Made by a program: the position numbers and the translations under genes. The notes below the pieces were generated by a model. That model saw only the letters and a list, made by a program, of their open reading frames with translations, was not told the origin of the DNA and made no database searches. Below are positions 63,255 through 64,000 of a DNA stretch of 64,000 bases, piece after piece. Source of the stretch: Chryseobacterium sediminis (GTDB lineage: Bacteria; Bacteroidota; Bacteroidia; Flavobacteriales; Weeksellaceae); contig NZ_VUNZ01000003.1 of assembly GCF_008386505.1 (NCBI RefSeq), forward strand, positions 310,001 through 374,000. Reading direction: 5' to 3'. Position 1 is the stretch's first letter, and each line of letters starts with the position of its first letter.

Positions 63255-63728
63255 TTATTTCTTTATTTTAAAACTGTTAAAAGTCTCATTAAATTGGGTC
63301 ATGTAGTTTCCGTTCCAGAATTTCTGGCCACAGTTGATGGAAACTAAATATAAGTTTTTGTCTTTTTGAAAAACTTTAGTTATCCAGAACAGCTTCTCCT
63401 TATCATCAAAGTGTTCATACAGATATTCTGTATATCCTTTTTGGCTTTTTTTATCTTTTACTTTATTCTCTTGATCTTGTGATTGATAAAGTGCCAGGAT
63501 GAATTTTTTTACTTCTTCTTTCGGAAGTGCCAAATCATGATATTCTGAAATTGTAATGGCCCCTATCTGGCTCGTAGGAAAAATATTGATGATCTCACTG
63601 TCATTTGTAGATTTCCAGCCGTCAGGAATATTAATAGAGTAGTTAGGGCTTTCGTATACTTTTGCTTTTTGGGCAAAAAACAGACTTCCCGTTACAATTG
63701 CAGAAAAAAACAATATTTTTTTCATCAT
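63255..63728 (-). CDS. Uncharacterised exported protein, PsbP-like, 157 aa
   Basis: Signal peptide ending FFAQ (residue 20), then a small alpha/beta domain: YESPNYSINIPDGWKS, a beta-strand with ITISEYHDLALPKEEVKKFI, and KLFWITKVFQKDKNLYLVSINC. The pattern resembles PsbP/DUF1795 domains. Two ATGs are adjacent; the first is used because it overlaps the idi stop by one base (TAATG), implying coupled translation. Nine bases before gcvT. Confidence 0.65.
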   Translation of the reverse strand: MMKKILFFSAIVTGSLFFAQKAKVYESPNYSINIPDGWKSTNDSEIINIFPTSQIGAITISEYHDLALPKEEVKKFILALYQSQDQENKVKDKKSQKGYTEYLYEHFDDKEKLFWITKVFQKDKNLYLVSINCGQKFWNGNYMTQFNETFNSFKIKK

Positions 63729-64000
63729 TAAAAATGGTGTTTATATTCTTCAAGGATGATTTTGAACCATTCTGTAAAGTTTTCAGGATGTTCAGAAATT
63801 TCTTTATCCAGATTTTCCGGCGAGATGAATCGTACTTCTTCCACTTCATCTTTATTCAAATTGAAATCAGATTCATGCTTTCCCACAAATACATGATCCA
63901 GCTCGTGTTCCCAAAGGCCACCACCTACATCTGCTTTATAAATAAAATTGAATTTTTCCGAAAGTTCTGCCTCAATTCCGAGTTCTTCCTTTAGTCTGCG
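63728..64000 (-). CDS. idi: Isopentenyl-diphosphate delta-isomerase, type 1 (C-terminal part)
   Basis: Partial: 90 C-terminal residues; the gene continues past the right edge. The Nudix-type core RRLKEELGIEAEL, followed by FIYKADVGGGLWEHELDHVFVG (catalytic Glu and metal-binding Glu/His region) and the WFKIILEEY tail identify a type 1 Idi. It interconverts IPP and DMAPP for isoprenoids, including the menaquinone side chain. It is upstream of the PsbP-like gene and gcvT in the same direction. Confidence 0.9.
   Translation of the reverse strand, partial: RRLKEELGIEAELSEKFNFIYKADVGGGLWEHELDHVFVGKHESDFNLNKDEVEEVRFISPENLDKEISEHPENFTEWFKIILEEYKHHF

Overview
The window comes from a Flavobacteriales (Bacteroidota) chromosome, most likely Chryseobacterium or a close relative. 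The DNA is AT-rich. Many genes are preceded by the flavobacterial -7 element TAnnTTTG. There are TonB-dependent receptors, a PorT/SprT type IX secretion component, GLPGLI and HmuY family proteins, menaquinone-type respiration and, most tellingly, a protein-glutaminase whose residue spacing matches the Chryseobacterium proteolyticum enzyme. No tRNA, rRNA, CRISPR array, transposase or prophage gene was seen. It reads as ordinary chromosome with several well-defined regulatory elements.

Layout. 1-7955: haem acquisition (outer-membrane receptor C-terminus, HmuY lipoprotein, HmuTUV ABC importer, a SAM methyltransferase, HmuS-like haem handler, ChaN-like protein). 8097-9205: an exported peptide-deformylase-like protein with an altered metal ligand, and an unknown gene. 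9374-11907: organic-peroxide defence (nitroreductase-ohrR-ohr, with a palindromic operator inside its promoter) and a divergent SDR. 11936-13275: protein-glutaminase followed by a small lipoprotein that resembles the enzyme's own inhibitory propeptide. 13653-14381: lipB. 14413-22320: a complete trp operon (trpE-G-D-C-F-[unknown]-[GNAT]-B-A) controlled by a Trp-codon leader peptide and attenuator. 22384-25392: envelope proteins, a small c-type cytochrome lipoprotein and rlmF. 25669-32943: lysS, a ClbS/DfsB-like gene, cydAB, gyrB and a small membrane protein. 33072-33275: a non-coding stretch of serial hairpins, probably a small RNA. 33323-38973: two DUF3857/transglutaminase-like proteins, an RsiV-like lipoprotein and a lipid kinase. 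39124-49771: DctA-type carrier, gamma-glutamyltransferase, a second TonB receptor, SDR-type threonine dehydrogenase, a deacetylase-like protein, a metallophosphoesterase and a KAS III-like enzyme. 49873-54489: menaquinone methyltransferase, SprT, a ZapB-like/ZapA pair, a probable 6S RNA and RNase Y. 54563-64000: MFS carrier, two double-glycine-leader cysteine-rich peptides, YeiH with a LysR regulator, a CLC-F fluoride antiporter under a fluoride riboswitch, GLPGLI protein, thioesterase, ArsC-like protein, gcvT and the 3' end of idi.

Points of most interest: the protein-glutaminase/propeptide-like lipoprotein pair (a possible enzyme-immunity module); the exported deformylase-like protein with Cys to Asp; the trp leader with a mutually exclusive antiterminator; the fluoride riboswitch with a helix near the start codon; the two orphan double-glycine peptides; two non-coding RNA candidates; and a family of short repeat words that fills several intergenic gaps and appears to have entered the trpF reading frame.
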